Notes: a model not told the origin generated them from the letters alone. Positions 24,184 through 36,447 are shown, numbered from the stretch's first letter. The stretch: 64,000 nucleotides of DNA from Isoetes taiwanensis (GCA_021234155.1 JAJEKV010000058.1:7194992-7258991); one strand, 5' to 3'. A program made the numbers and translations.

Positions 24184-24700
24184 GAATGGCACCGTTCAAG
24201 AAAATGTGGATAGATTAAATATGCTAATTCGAACATGAAAACTCTAGCATGAAAACTTGAATGGCACCGTTCAAGAAAGTGTGGATAGATTAAATATGAT
24301 AATTCAAACATGAAAACTCTAGCATGAAAACTCGAACGACACCGTTTAAGAAAATGTTGATAGATTAAATATGCTAATTCGAACATGAACGGCACCGTTC
24401 AAGAAAATAAATGATTTTGAGGAAACTTGAATCCTCGGCAAAAGACATGAAAAGTTTGAATTTGCCAAAGAAGATGGAGCCTCAAAGGATGAACGGTACC
24501 GTTCAACAAATTCAGCTAATGTGATAAAGGGATAGATTTGAAAATAAAATCAGGTTTTAAGAACTTGGAGTTTGAACATTTCAAACAGAAAACCTTGAAC
24601 GGTACCATTCAAGAAAAGATTGGATATATTTGAAGATATAGCCAGTTTTAGACTTCTAAAATATGAAATCTAAAGGAGAAAACCTTGAATGGCTGCATTT
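24184..24700. repeat. Cluster of GAACGGYACCGTTC palindromes
   Basis: Seven copies lie at 24184, 24259, 24334, 24387, 24491, 24597 and 24687 (14 bp each). The best, at 24491-24504, is the perfect palindrome GAACGGTACCGTTC; others carry one to five changes. The first three or four sit in units of about 75 bp ('AAGAAARTGTGGATAGATTAAATATG'), later ones in unrelated sequence. A minus-strand open frame over 24150-24395 only reflects the repeats. Confidence 0.85.
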
Positions 24701-25186
24701 TAAGAAAAAATAAAAGATAGATGATTCGAAAATGAGATGTTAGCAGTGCACCTGAGTTCTTGCTCGCTCGCCTTGGTGATGGATCAATCGAAGAGCACAT
24801 CATCCCCTTCGGGTATAAGATTTACTGGGTTAAAGCATGGTATAGTGGCTCAATATGTTAGTTTTGCAACATCAAATAATAGATCCAAAATAGTGGGAAT
24901 TTTAGTCCAAAAATAGCTCCAAGAACTTCGACCAACTCGAATGGCGAGAATGACGGAATTTTGGGGGGAACTCGTTTGAAGCACCCAAGAGCTTAGCCTT
25001 TACCGCATCTTCAGAACCAGATGTTCACACACAGACGCCTCCATCAAGAACACGATTTGGGGGCTTGCAATTGTGGGCCATCCATGATAAACAGATTTCA
25101 AAATTTTCAAGGTCGAATTTGCACCGCATGTATTGACAAATGTGGTGTGGAAGCTACCATTTGAAGATTCAAGTTATTGAGTAAGA
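24701..25186. other. Intergenic stretch
   Basis: No gene or element terminus recognised. Confidence 0.4.
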
Positions 25187-26316
25187 TTGGTTATGCACAT
25201 AGACTATTACAATTTTTCTTTAGCCTTGGCATTCGATTTGCTTCACCCCTTTATTCTAGCTTTGGTGGAACCTTTTAAATCCACTCTTTGGAGTCGGATT
25301 TGTGAAGACCGAGAGAATTTTTGGTTCCCGGATAAGATAAATTTTAGATATGAGCAAAGAAAGCCATCTAATCGGGGCCAAGAATTTCATATTAAAACTT
25401 TTCAAAGGTTGAGCAATATGAAAGAAGTGGCTGCCATTTAGAATACATTTGTTTTGTTACGTAATTCTTATTAAAGAAAGCATTGTTGATTACAAAGATT
25501 ATTAAAGTCTCAACGCATGTATATATGTAAATGGTCGTGTTTTTTTGTTATTTGCTTTAAGGTGCTTTATGCGTTTTATTGAAGCTAACGGTAAGTGCAC
25601 ATTTGCGTGAAGTTTTGCACATTTGTAAGTCCGCAAAGCTTGCATTTGTATCATTTTTTGCAGCAAATTGTGGCCCTAATATTAGTCAATGACTTGCTAC
25701 ATATCAAAGAAACAGTAATGATGCGACATAGAAGAGTTTAGAACACTCATTTTCCCAAAGAAGTCTTTTCTCGCTTTATTATTATAGTGGGTTTGTGGTT
25801 TGTAATTGTGCTTTTCATTTTTTATTTTCAGGTTCATGGAAGAAGATAAGCAGAACGTGACCGACAAAGAGAGAGGGATCACCTATAAGGATTTGTATAA
25901 ATCTGAGGAGAAGGTCGATGACATTGAGATGCGGAAGATGTGGGGTGAGAAAGTGAAGGGTAGAGCTTGTTACAGATACAAGCTTCTACAAGAGAAAAGA
26001 AAGAAGGAGTTCATGGATCTATACAAGAAAATATTCAACAGAGATAAAGTTTTAGGGGGCAGGTTCCAGGTGCTTTAGCGATGGCTTTTGTGTTACATTG
26101 CAATGGGCAGACGGTAGATTGGCTTAGCTTTTATGAGCATGCATCTTTAGCCTCAAGAACTAAAAAGAATGAGTCATAGTGTCAAGATGTCGTTACAATT
26201 GATGAAGAGGAGGAGAATGACGCACCTAAAGTCATATCGTCTCCAAGAGCACCCAGCTCCTATGTAACATCTAACACTACTAAGAGAGCAACTTCCAAAG
26301 AACAATCCACAAGGTA
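25187..26316 (+). pseudogene. Unrecognised spliced element-like gene, N-terminal part
   Basis: A frame at 25187-25441 contains 'ICEDRENFWFPDKINF'. A later exon starts after a TTATTTTCAG acceptor (about 25830) and reads 'ITYKDLYKSEEKVDDIEMRK', a Lys/Glu-rich helical region. After a frameshift near 26066 it continues as 'ALAMAFVLHCNGQTVDWLSF', then an acidic and Ser/Thr-rich tail ending at an AG|GTAATT donor (26313). There is a TAG in this tail. No domain is known to me. By its setting it is probably a mobile-element gene. Confidence 0.35.
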
Positions 26317-26439
26317 ATTTAGATGTATCTTTCTTGTTTGATGAGTGTATAAATAAGTTGGCGCTTGCCATAGTTCATAGTTTTGTGTCCGTGTCGCTTG
26401 CATACGCTTAAATTTCGTTGTTTATTTCGAGCTCGTGTT

Positions 26440-26830
26440 CATGTTAGTTACATTTGACATTTGAGTGGCAGTGTTAGTTTTAGTTAGTGCAGTCTTATTT
26501 TTAGTTAGTGTTAGAAGTTGTTTATATGCAGTAATAGTTGCAGTGGCAGTTAGAACTGGTGGAGTTCTAGTTTGGTGTTCAATTTGCAACTTTGGCAGTT
26601 GCAGTTCGAGTTGAAACTACTTTGAGTTCTGATTCGAATGTCGATTCTTGGTGTGTAGTGTCACCGGTAGCTCGAAAGGTGCAACCATCTTGTTAGAGTT
26701 ATAGCTCGAATGTCAGTTGCAGATGTAGTTACAGTTCGAATGTTTTTGTTGGTAGTAGTTGCAGTTGGTGGTAGTTTCAGTTTGTTTTTAGTTTCAGTTA
26801 GCTATTACACAAGGAGCCTAAAATTAAACT
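26440..26830. repeat. Degenerate GTTGCAGTT-type array
   Basis: Words like 'AGTTGCAGTT', 'GGCAGTTGCAG' and 'GTTAGTTTTAG' recur about 20 times without strict periodicity. A complementary version (CAACTGCAAC) fills the transposase intron at 44740-45190. Both lie at or next to introns of decayed element genes. Confidence 0.6.
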
Positions 26831-27810
26831 ATTATATTTAACCAAATGTCAGATCATCTAAAAACCATGATATATGTGGTTTTTTATGCATGATTTTATT
26901 TGATAGAGGAAAACCACATATCATAGTGGTTTCTTTGGATCGATAGTGGTTATGAACGTTGGTTTTAAATATGATAGTGGTTTGTTAAAACTAGTTATGG
27001 TTTATGAGATTGTTTCATGCATACTATAATAGTTCATTAAAACTATTACTAGTTTGATAACACAACTCTATGATTAATGATATGGTCCAAAAGCTAGTTT
27101 GCTTTTGCCCAATATCGCTCAATACATTGAATTGAATTGTATTTAATTAAAAAGTCCTGATGTCAATCTTGGTATCCAATCCACTGCTTTGGAATACATC
27201 TTGGTGCCCAACTTGGTGCCTGCAATGGTGGAAGGGCCCACTATCCTGGTGCCCACACTAGGTTCCTAAAATAGGTGACTAGCCATGGCAGAGCCACATA
27301 GTCTTGGTACCTAACAGTGATGTCTTAGCAGCAGCAGAGCCGCACTGTGCTGGGATTTTTGAACTTTAAGTCAAATATGGGTGATGTGGAAACTCAGATG
27401 ACTAGGATGGTAATGTCATCAATTTGGTGATGTGGCATGATGATGTGGAGGTCTCCTAGTGGCGGTAAAGTTGCACGATCCTGGGACGATGTTAAATGCT
27501 GAATAGTATTTTGCTGGTGTTCCAGTGGCGGTAGAATTGCATTGGCCTGGTATTAGTGACTCAATTACTATCAAGCTTAAAAAGCTCAACCCAAAGTATT
27601 TTTGAGAACATACCACAGTATTTGGTTGGCATAATGGTATCCGAAAACAATTGGTTCATTATATAATATTGGTAGAATGAGCAATAAGATCTTATTTTGA
27701 ATGTCCAACCACAGTGGCCTTTAAACATTATCATTTGCTTATGGTGTTGGCACGTGTATGCACGTATGTTCAGGTTCCAACATCAAACAAGCTTAAAAGC
27801 AGCCTTGAAA
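26831..27810. other. AT-rich intergenic stretch
   Basis: Simple recurrences of 'ATAGTGGTTT' (26930-27050) and of 'CTTGGTGCC' and 'GTGGCGGTA' (27170-27540) are visible. No gene recognised. Confidence 0.4.
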
Positions 27811-27811
27811 A

Positions 27812-28020
27812 TAGGCAAGTCTTGGATGTTAAGGATTTGGTTGATATTACAAGGTTCAAGGATTGTGTATTTGTAATGAGGGAATATGTTGGGGTTGCCT
27901 TTTGGCAAATTCACTGATTTATGGCAAGCCTTGGAGGTTTAAGGGTTGCTTGATGTAACAAGGTTTAAGGATTGTGGATGTATAATGAAGGAATATGTTG
28001 GGGTTGCCTCTCGGTAAACT
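27812..28020. repeat. Tandem duplication, about 108-bp unit
   Basis: Two diverged copies run from 'CAAGTCTTGGATGTTAAGG' (27812) and 'CAAGCCTTGGAGGTTTAAGG' (27924), each ending 'GAATATGTTGGGGTTGCC' plus a short tail. Confidence 0.8.
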
Positions 28021-29032
28021 CGTCTTTTGTTTTAGATTTAATTAAAGGAAATGTAGCACAAAGGGTGTGGGATGGGCTATTCCAATATTTTATGGTATAT
28101 TCATGGAATATACCATTCAAGGGGTGGGGAGAAGGGGTATTCTCTTAAGAAATAGGCACATAGCGTTCATAAACATATTTTATGGAATATACCAGGCATA
28201 ATCCTCTGAGTCACTGGGGTTTCAGTATTCTTGTATATTCATTTACACAAACCAATATAATGGCTTCCATGTCTAGCTAACTGTAGAAGAACAACGATCA
28301 ACCCATTATTAGCAATGTTATGGATTTTTTGTGAAGATGTTTATTGTTTGATGAGAGATTCGTGTGGATTAATGGCCCCTGGTTGTTGATTTTGTTATAT
28401 ATTCCTTTTACATATTATTTCAGAGAACCCGCCCTCTAAACCATTAGCCTCATGGTCTTTACAGGCCTTCAAACAAATTAGGTAAGCTTAAAAATCCTGG
28501 ATATTTTGCCACAGCAAGCTATGTATTGAGTTTGTTTTAAGCGGAATCCAGACAAGATTAAGCCAGTTTGAAGAAGTGCTTATAAAAAAAACACGAGGTT
28601 GAATAATTCAAAAAGGAAAAAGCAGAAAACTTTATCGCAAATGCATCGGTTTGGAGTCCATTGATTGAAACTTTACAAAGCAGAACTATGATACACAGAA
28701 GCTGTGCGAGCATGCTCTGGCGGCGAAGGCAGGATGCGTAGGAATATTCTTCTGCCAAAGAATATCCGGAAAGTTATTACGATAATTACTAGAATATACC
28801 TGAAAACAGAATCTTCGAAAAGTTATACGAAATAACCTCTCTGGATCCAACGGTGGGGACTGGTTAGGGTTCGAAATTGGGGGGTTCGACCCTGAAATTT
28901 TCGGTCAAAATAAAAAAATTCCAACAAATTTTTATTTTATCGGAACCCACTTCCTAAGAAAAAAAAAGGGCCAGCTAACCAATTGTTAACGTCCCCTCTA
29001 AACGTCAAATATCCGGTTTCCGTATACAGGAA
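28021..29032. other. Intergenic stretch
   Basis: No gene recognised. Short similar pieces 'TTTTATGGWATATWCCA' recur at 28090 and 28170. Confidence 0.4.
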
Positions 29033-29126
29033 TGACCTTTTTGTCGACATTCCGGCGTGGAAACGCTGCCGACGCGCGTTAGCGCGGAGGCGGCGTTGAC
29101 ACGCCGGAATGTCGACAAAAAAGTCA
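29033..29126. repeat. 94-bp GC-rich hairpin
   Basis: Outer arms of 27 bp (29033-29059 and 29100-29126) match with one difference, and the inner AACGCTGCC / GGCGGCGTT and CGCG pairs extend the fold. It includes GTCGAC and CCGGCG. Confidence 0.9.
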
Positions 29127-29134
29127 TTAGTGTA

Positions 29135-30174
29135 ACGTGAAGTTAACCTAGGGTTTCATTTTGTCATTTTTTTTCCTTTCTTCCTGCGCCATCGCCATCG
29201 TTTCTTTAGGCGATCACCGTGTTTGCGGTGGCGCCATCGCTGAGCTTCATTCCGGTGGCGCCATCTAGGTTTGAGAGTTGAGTAGGCGAGTTTTTGGAAA
29301 GTTGTGAAGCTTCTTGGTCTGCTTTCGTGTATTTTCTTTGTCTTTTTCCTTCCGGTGGCGTCATCTTGCTCTGAGCGTTCGTTAGGCGAAACTTTTGAAG
29401 GTTTTGAAGAAATTTCTTCAAAACGCGACCTCCTACAAGCACTTACTCGGCAGAAGAAGAGTATTGAAGGCATTTGTGCCTTGATTTGCATTTGTGCCTT
29501 GATTTTTGCTCTGATGGAGGTTTTTGTAGCCGTTGAAGTTTTGTTTCTTGACTTTTTGGTGCTTAGTTTCTTCCGTGACCGGAGTTGGAGTAGAAAGATA
29601 AAATGTTACAGGTTTTCTCTTGTTTCTAGCGATTTTGCAAGGATTATTTTCGTCATTTAAGATTCTTTTTGGTTTTGCAGGTAGTTACATGAATCGAAGT
29701 CTATTCCGGCGAGTGTTTTGTTCAGATGTAGCATCCGTGGATGTTTCTAAGTCTGCAAGCGAGTTTTTTCGTTCGAATCCGTGGGTGTTTTTTAGTCTGC
29801 AAGTAAAGTTGCATGCAGAGTTTTTTGCCATTGAGGTTTCTTGCATTGAAGTGTTCTTGGATTTTCATGCCTGTAAGTTTTCTTGAATGTCTAACCGTGT
29901 TATTCTGCTGCAGATGGTTTTGGAGGGATGAATCTCGATGCATGCTTTTATTTCTTGGTCGGAAGCATGTTCTACATTTTCTAAGGCCAGGGATAGGGGT
30001 GCCTGTGAGATGCTGCGGGCCAGATCATTGCCAATTTTCAGAATTGTAACTAAGTAAAAAGAAGAAATGCAAGTAAAAACAGAATTGCAACCAAGTAACT
30101 ACATTTCTGGAAAAGAAAATCATAGCAGAATAAGGGGTAAAATGGACAGAATGAACCCTAGGTTAACTTTACGT
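29135..30174. mobile_element. 1.04-kb element with about 30-bp terminal inverted repeats
   Basis: The left end ACGTGAAGTTAACCTAGGG.. (29135-29165) matches the complement of the right end ..CCCTAGGTTAACTTTACGT (30145-30174) with three differences. The inside has four copies of 'GGTGGCG(C/T)CATC' (29227-29365) and open frames without a domain. It may be a non-autonomous DNA transposon carrying host sequence. The target duplication is unclear. Confidence 0.6.
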
Positions 30175-30199
30175 AATAAAACGACGGCATTTTTTATTT

Positions 30200-30513
30200 T
30201 CATTAGTTAGGGTTTAACCGTTTAGGGTTATTAGCCGTTCTTTTTTCCTTTGATTTACTTTAGGTTTTCTCACTTGTTTTATTTAGGGTAAGGAAAAGGA
30301 GCCGCCAATTTTCATTCCGCCGCTTCTGTTTAACCTGATATTACAGAATACAGCAGACGCAGCTACAACGGTGCAGAGATTTTGATCTCCCATCAAACTT
30401 TCAAGGATGGGGGCAGCTGCAAAATGGCGCGGATTTTCTCTTCTTTTCTTTGATTCTGCTTTTGCTCTGAGGGCTTCTCCACTTTGCCTACTCCGTGAAT
30501 CTCAGGCGACTAG
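30200..30513 (+). other. Possible promoter, leader and first exon of an unknown gene
   Basis: Two telo-box-like words (TTAGGGTTTAA at 30205 and TTTAGGGTTA at 30220) are followed by a TC-rich leader. The ATG at 30407 opens 35 codons ('MGAAAKWRGFSLLFFDSAFA', then 'LRASPLCLL') up to a good donor AG|GTAAGA at 30513. No second exon can be placed with confidence. It might be a gene whose 5' end was captured by a repeat. Confidence 0.25.
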
Positions 30514-33500
30514 GTAAGAATAGCGCAGGGAGTCTCGCCTGTGGGCAGATCCTTCCCCTTTTTATTTTCTTTGTGCTTCTGAAGGCTTTCCAAAGGTTTC
30601 CTAGTCCGTTTTGTCTCTATTCTTTCCGTATTCGGTTTCTCTGTATTGCCACTTTCTTCTATTTCTGAAACAAGCACAGCAGCTGGGCTCTATTGCACAC
30701 TCTAGATTTGGATTCAGTGGACAACCAATGGAGGTACCAGAGTGGTTTAATAACACCGAAGAGGTTTCAACAAGGATATAACTTTGCTATTGAAACAAAC
30801 GTCGACGGTGAACCCCGTGCGCTTGACCTCTTTTTGAAGAGGTTACCTAGAGTAAATATTAGAATATTACTCTAGTATTTTTGTTCTGCACAGTGGTGGA
30901 TGGAAGCGGCCAGGCCACATGAGGGACGCTTGTTTCTTGTTTCTGCAATCTTTTGTTGCTTTGAATTGATGGTAAAGTTTTTAAGTTCTTTACAGTTCCT
31001 TTGAAGCGGCAAGGGCGCGCGTGAGATGATCGATCTGGCTTGCCAGACCAGCCTGCATGAGGGATGCCAGATTCTACATTCCTGGGTTGATCATTTGCTC
31101 TTATTTTTTTCTTTTATTGCTAATCATTTTTCTGTATTCTACTTTAATTTTCTCTCGCCTTGGTTCAGTGCTTGCCAAGAATGGTTGGATGCTGAATCGT
31201 TGCCTCTATGCAGGAAATATGTAGGCAAAATTTTACCTTAGTTTGTCTGTGTGTTTTTTACCCCTTTTGGTGCAGTTTACAGGGCCTTGCCCATGCTTCT
31301 CGAGCATTCCCCTTGCCCAAGCTTCTCAAGCATTTTTCCTCGAATTATCTTTGGCCTTCGACTGATATTTTTTCTTGTGATCTTGCTAGTAGATCGATAT
31401 ATATGTTGCCTCTCACTGGATATATTTTGCCCATAAATCAATGCATCACAATGAGCAATTATACTAGAAGTGTTCATTCTTACTTGGGCTGCATCTTATT
31501 CTTATATAACAACAAGAAGAAGTGATTTCGTCTCAGTATTTGTTTGATCATTTGTGCTTAATCATCATTTCAACAGCTAAGACTTTAAGAGCTAAGCAGG
31601 ATGCCTTACGGACTTATTTGGGTTCAATTCCCAAAAAGAAAAGCTTACAAATTGTTGTGAGAAACAGAAAGAACTCAATGAAAAAACAAAAGAAAAGAGA
31701 AAAATAAAACAAAAGATAATTATTGCACATGGTATAAATTATGAAGAACGTTATTCGCTCACACTATCTCCCTCCGATTGGGGTTATTAAATAAATTAGT
31801 GGAAACCCTTCCGGGCTTCTATATGGAAACCCTGAAAGTGAAATTTTTGGGGTGAAGATATCCGCCGCCGTTAATTAATGACCAGATTTAATTCCTACGG
31901 CTATTTTAGAAGAGGCTTTTTAGAAAGAATTTCTTCTCTTCTCACCTCTTCTCCGGCAGTAATTGGCGATTCGATTCAAGGTTTCACCTCACCGGCAAGG
32001 ATTCAAGAAGCGTTTCTGAGGCAAGGATTCAAGAAAGTGTTTGTGGCGATTCAGGTATAGATATGATAGATCAGGTAGCCAGATCTGTGGGTCTCAGAAA
32101 AATCCCTCAACTGGAGGTAATATGCTCGATTTTGCATCGCGGACACGCCCTTCAAGCTACAATTGAAGAGCTCGAGAAATCGCTTCGGTTATGAGGTTTG
32201 GGGATGCAGATTTGGGCAAAAATGTGGAGCGGCAAAAGGCTCTATTTGTTTAAATTGTTTGCGGGACGAAGACGTAGTTAGAAAAATGCCGCGACCGCCA
32301 AAGACGCAGCGTTTCATAGGGATTGTATTGATTCGTGGCTCCGCCATAGCCACACTACACCGCCTCTGCTGAAGCTCCCTCCTTAGCCGCCAGCCTTCTT
32401 CGTAGATTTAAAGATATGGTAGACAATGGAGAGCTTGAAGAGTGGGTTCTTTGGCTTTACCTCTCACCGGACTCCATCTTCTCGCTTTGTAGATCATTTC
32501 TTTGTACAGCGGGTCTTTGTTTTTTCGCCTTTGTTTTTGGGCTCTTTTGTTTGTAATGAGCCCAAAATTAAGTGGGTAGATTTTTACTTTCGTGAGTAAA
32601 ACAATTTTCAATCAGATCCATGTCCCCTTCTTCCCATTCAACTTCTCGCGATGGTCTTCGGTTGAAGGGCACCGCCACCGGTCTTCACAAGATAGCTGTA
32701 GGATCCTCCAAGCCGAGAAAACTCGTTCAAACAAGCATCCGGATTCAAGAAAAGATCCACGGAAACTTTCTTTTCCCACCATCAACGTGTATCTCTCAGA
32801 TCAACAGATGCACGGTGTAGGAAATTAAGGAGTAGATTACATACCGGAAGTGTTTAGCCTTGAAGATCCGATTCGCGGTCCCATCCCGAGTAATCGAACT
32901 TGATCCCCTGCATATCCGCCCCGTGCTATTTCTAAATGCTTAACCGGCCTCGGCCGAGCAACCGCTCCTAATCCCTACATATCCGACTTCTTTTCGATCA
33001 AATCGCAGAATCAGGCGGGCCAGTTCCACCAAGATCTATTTCACGACCATTCTTCCCTTCATAATGGCCGCTTTTTACCCTAAACCCTTTCTTTGCCCTT
33101 TTGTAGCTCTCGCTTGCGGGATGATTCACTTGTAGCTCTTGTCTTGACAAAATTATTAGCGCCCCATCACTTGTAATACCTTTGTAAGCTATTGCAAGCT
33201 TGAAAGACTATTTAAGATATCAGGGCTTGAAAGGATGTCATTATCTTGGATTTTTTCAGATGCTAAGGCAAATTGGAGAAAGAGTTAGAAAATTGCTCAG
33301 ATAATGCCTTTAAAACAGAGTTACATTGCGGAGCCTTTACTAGATGCAAAAATAGATTACTTCTGTAAGGCAATCACAGAATTTGTATTTGTAAGATTTG
33401 TATCTGTAAGATTTGTATTTGTATTTGTGTTTTCATTTTTTTGCTTATTTTTTCTCTATTCTTCTTTCTGTTTGGGATGAGTCCTTAGTGCACTCATTGT

Positions 33501-33662
33501 TTTAAATCTCTCAAGTTTAAAGCCCAAACCAAGTGGACTCATTGTCAAAGGTCAATGAAGATGTTACATGCTCTAAATCTTAAGCCTAAGTCAGCCTCTT
33601 AGTTTTGCATATACAACCCTTTATAAAAATTGATGAACTACAAATGGTAATCGTGTGAGAAC
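30514..33662. other. Long stretch without recognisable genes
   Basis: Only short open frames occur. Patches read as promoter or leader-like plant sequence (for example TC-rich segments at 30540-30660 and 32400-32560), but no domain, splice-consistent exon chain or element end was found. A GGAAACCCTTCCGGG word at 31801-31815 is a lone member of the palindrome family clustered at 34.4-34.9 kb. Confidence 0.4.
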
Positions 33663-33663
33663 T

Positions 33664-33771
33664 ATACAAGCAAGTTGAAGGTATACGTTAGGTTGAGAAC
33701 AAATCTAGGAGAATCATATACAAGCAAGTTGAAGGTATACGTTAGGTTGAGAACAAATCTAGGAGAATCAT
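33664..33771. repeat. Exact 54-bp tandem duplication
   Basis: 33664-33717 and 33718-33771 are identical, starting ATACAAGCAAGTTGAAGG. Perfect identity points to a recent slippage event or an assembly duplication. Confidence 0.95.
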
Positions 33772-34372
33772 CATTGTCTGTTAAGAGTATATTACAAAAT
33801 GCTTAGAAGTTAAGGCATACAAAAAAAACCATCGAACAATTGAACTATCATTGACTATGCGACCATGCTTACACATTGTGAACTCAGATAAATAAAAATG
33901 ATGAGAAAATGTAAGCATATAGTTCTAGCATTGAACACACAGATTACGTGAGATGTACTACTATTGTATAAATGTAATAGAATCTTTGTGGAATTTTGGA
34001 ATCTCGTAGCATCTTGGGAACTCTAAGGAAATCTTTATGGAATACTAGAGAATCTAGGGGAGTGCAACTTCACACGTGCGCACTATCCTGGTCAAACATT
34101 GTACATGCATGGCAGTTTAATACACGAGATTCTAAAACTTCAATATGTTTGCACGCCTTCAAGTCAATGCAATTTTAAGCTTTGATAACAAAATAATTTG
34201 ACCGAAAGAACCTTGATCTAAAACCAGGACTTCCCATAATTTGTACCTTGCAAGACGTTCCATGTTATATTGGATGTTACGTGCCAGAATTTTTGAGATC
34301 ATGTTATATTGGGTGTTGTGCCAGAATTTTTGAGATTAAAGCTGGTCTCAATTCTTAGTTAATCTTACCCCA
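33772..34372. other. AT-rich spacer with a small duplication
   Basis: 'TATTGG(A/G)TGTT' with 'GTGCCAGAATTTTTGAGAT' occurs twice (34269-34303 and 34306-34336). No gene seen. Confidence 0.5.
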
Positions 34373-34850
34373 TGGAGTTTCTAACTGCATGTGGAAACCT
34401 AACCTATTTTCCTCCTCATGTGGAAACCTAACCTGTTTTCCTCCTGCTGTGGAAACCCTTCCTATTTTCCTCCTCATGTGGAAACCCTTCCTAATTTCCA
34501 TCATGCAAGGAAATCGGAAAGGGTTTCCACTCAAAAATTTGAATTTTGAATGACGGCGCTCGATGGACGGCGCCTTAATGTCAAGGCGTCCGTGTGGAAG
34601 GCGTGAGCCATAAAGGCTCACGTGTGTAAATATTTTGAAAAAAAAAAAATAATTTTGTGGAAACCCTTCCGGGTTTTAATGGAAACCCTTCCGGCTTTCC
34701 AATATGGAAACCTTCCGGCTTTCCATGGAAACCCTTTCGGGTTTTAGTGGAAACCCTTCCGGGTTTTCAAATTCTGAAAAACCGGAAGGGTTTCCATGGA
34801 AAGCCGGAAGGGTTTCCACTAAAACCCGGAAGGGTTTCCGTGGGAGGCCA
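34373..34850. repeat. Cluster of GGAAACCCTTCCGGGTTTTCC-type palindromes
   Basis: The 5' part (34391-34530) has four direct units of GGAAACCYWNCCTNNTTTCC plus one inverted. The 3' part (34659-34840) has at least eight copies of GGAAACCCTTCCGG(G/C)TTT in both orientations, forming a large foldback around 34770-34780. Open frames across it are by-products. Confidence 0.85.
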
Positions 34851-35617
34851 ACCCAAATCGGGCGTACTTAGAACCATCGAACGTTATTTATCTTGAATAA
34901 AAAGAACAAAACGTTAGAAATAGATGATCATAATCATCATGATAACTAAATAGACATTTTAATTTGTGACATAATCTAAATGACAATTACATGGACCAAG
35001 AACCATTAGCAATGTGACGGAGAATTCATCATCGTTTATATTGAAATGGCAATGGTTTCCAACTTAAAGTATGCCTTATTTTGTTCACTAATCTAATGTC
35101 AATTAAAACAACAAATATTCACTATCTTAATGCAAAAACTATTGGTAGTTAGTCCATGTTCTATAATAAAAAATTGCAACATTTTATTGTAGGAAGCAAC
35201 GTTAGTTCATACGAAATAAGGTAGCTAATTTCATTAGAAAAGCACTATAAGTTACACAAACAATCAAAATCGAATTCGTTAATGGTTTATGGCCTTGCTA
35301 ATCAATACACATACTTAAAACTGAGCAATAAAGCACTACTATAAACCAAACAAACAAACTATCATTAAGAACCATGATGCTTAACTATTATAACAAATTA
35401 GAATGATAAATCATACGCAAGAACCACATAATATAACTATTAGTGGTTATTCAACACATTAACCCACTTAGTAACATCTTTTTTTTATAGTGGTTTCATG
35501 CAAAAACTGTTGTAAAAAACTAATAGTGATTGTTTTTTGGGTGCCTTGTGTTAGTTGCAGTTTCAACTCAAACAATGCTCATTTGTTATTGCAGTTTCTA
35601 TATACAATTTTGTCTAA
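34851..35617. other. AT-rich stretch upstream of the RING/FCP1 gene
   Basis: No coding signal. The region 35490-35610 may contain leader or intron sequence of the next gene ('GTTGCAGTTTC' words). Confidence 0.4.
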
Positions 35618-36400
35618 TCAGATGCATGTTACAGCAATGTCAACAGGGTTGAAAGAATGGATTTCAGGGATAGAAGATAAGATTAGCAGATTGGCATTGG
35701 AAAGCCAGTCAATGAATGACAGGTGCAATGACTTAACTGACAAAATCAAAGGTCTTGGCAGTAAACAAGCACACTTGGAGAGTGACATTGGCAGATATGA
35801 AGCATGAATTGCAACCTTACCCACTATAGCAAGGGTTGGCATTGAGGCTGTCATTGACCTACAGAAAAAAGAACTTGTTGAGATTACACCTGTCATAAAG
35901 GATGCAAGTAACTAATTGTTACTTTTGAAATTTCTAGGGATGGCACATTGGATGAGCTGAAAAAGATGAAATCTTGTCTTAAAAGAATGTTACTTGCTAG
36001 ACAAACTATGAGTCGGGTCATTTGATTTGGATCCTCCCACGCCATTGTGGAGCAATAGTTATGAGTAATAATGGAAGGATAGTATTGAATTGAACGAAGC
36101 GTGCCCATTTTGTCACAAATCATTGAAAACAGATGGCATGCTTCTACCTACCATTGTTGCAGAATGCATGCATGCGTATCATCTCCCTTGTTGTCTTGTG
36201 CATTTCAGGTAGTTGAACATTATCACTCTTTTGCCTCATTTTCTTTTAACTATTTAACCATGTATGTCTTTGTGTGTAGTGTATCGGAAGAATGCTGCGA
36301 GATCCATTGTGAGCACAAGATATCAATGACATGGATATCTCTACTTGGTCCGAACGGACGAAAAGAGAGTGCAAATGAACACAATGATAGAGTCTTGTGA
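35618..36400 (+). pseudogene. Coiled-coil plus RING-like zinc-binding protein
   Basis: A first exon reads 'MSTGLKEWISGIEDKISRLA' and further heptad-like helix to a TGA at 35805-35807, beyond which the frame stays open. After a frame change, 'CPFCHKSLKTDG' and 'AECMHAYHLPCCLVHF' (about 36098-36208) give a CxxC...CxHxxHxxC arrangement typical of RING-like domains. The next exon supplies 'CCEIHCEHKISMTWISLLG' (about 36293-36350), the remaining Cys pair and a Trp-containing tail. I recall similar domains in element-borne genes of early land plants, but cannot verify it. It probably forms one gene with the FCP1-like region downstream. Confidence 0.5.
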
Positions 36401-36447
36401 TGGTTGGTTGTACATTTATGATAAGTTTGAAATGATCATACCTTATA

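Noticed and set aside
24150-24395. Internally repeated minus-strand frame with FELAYLIYPHF units
   Set aside because: It follows from a 75-bp tandem DNA repeat, with no support as a gene.
29304-29660. 118-codon frame starting with a hydrophobic segment
   Set aside because: It looks like a signal peptide by chance. It lies inside a TIR element among GGTGGCGCCATC repeats, with no conserved domain and strong Phe/Val bias from T-rich DNA.
30205-30232. TTAGGGTTTAA / TTTAGGGTTA as an interstitial telomere
   Set aside because: Only two imperfect units are present; telo-box words are common in plant promoters.
34355-34896. Two Pro/Gly/Phe-rich open frames
   Set aside because: They are translations of the GGAAACCCTTCCGG palindrome cluster, with no codon logic outside the repeat.
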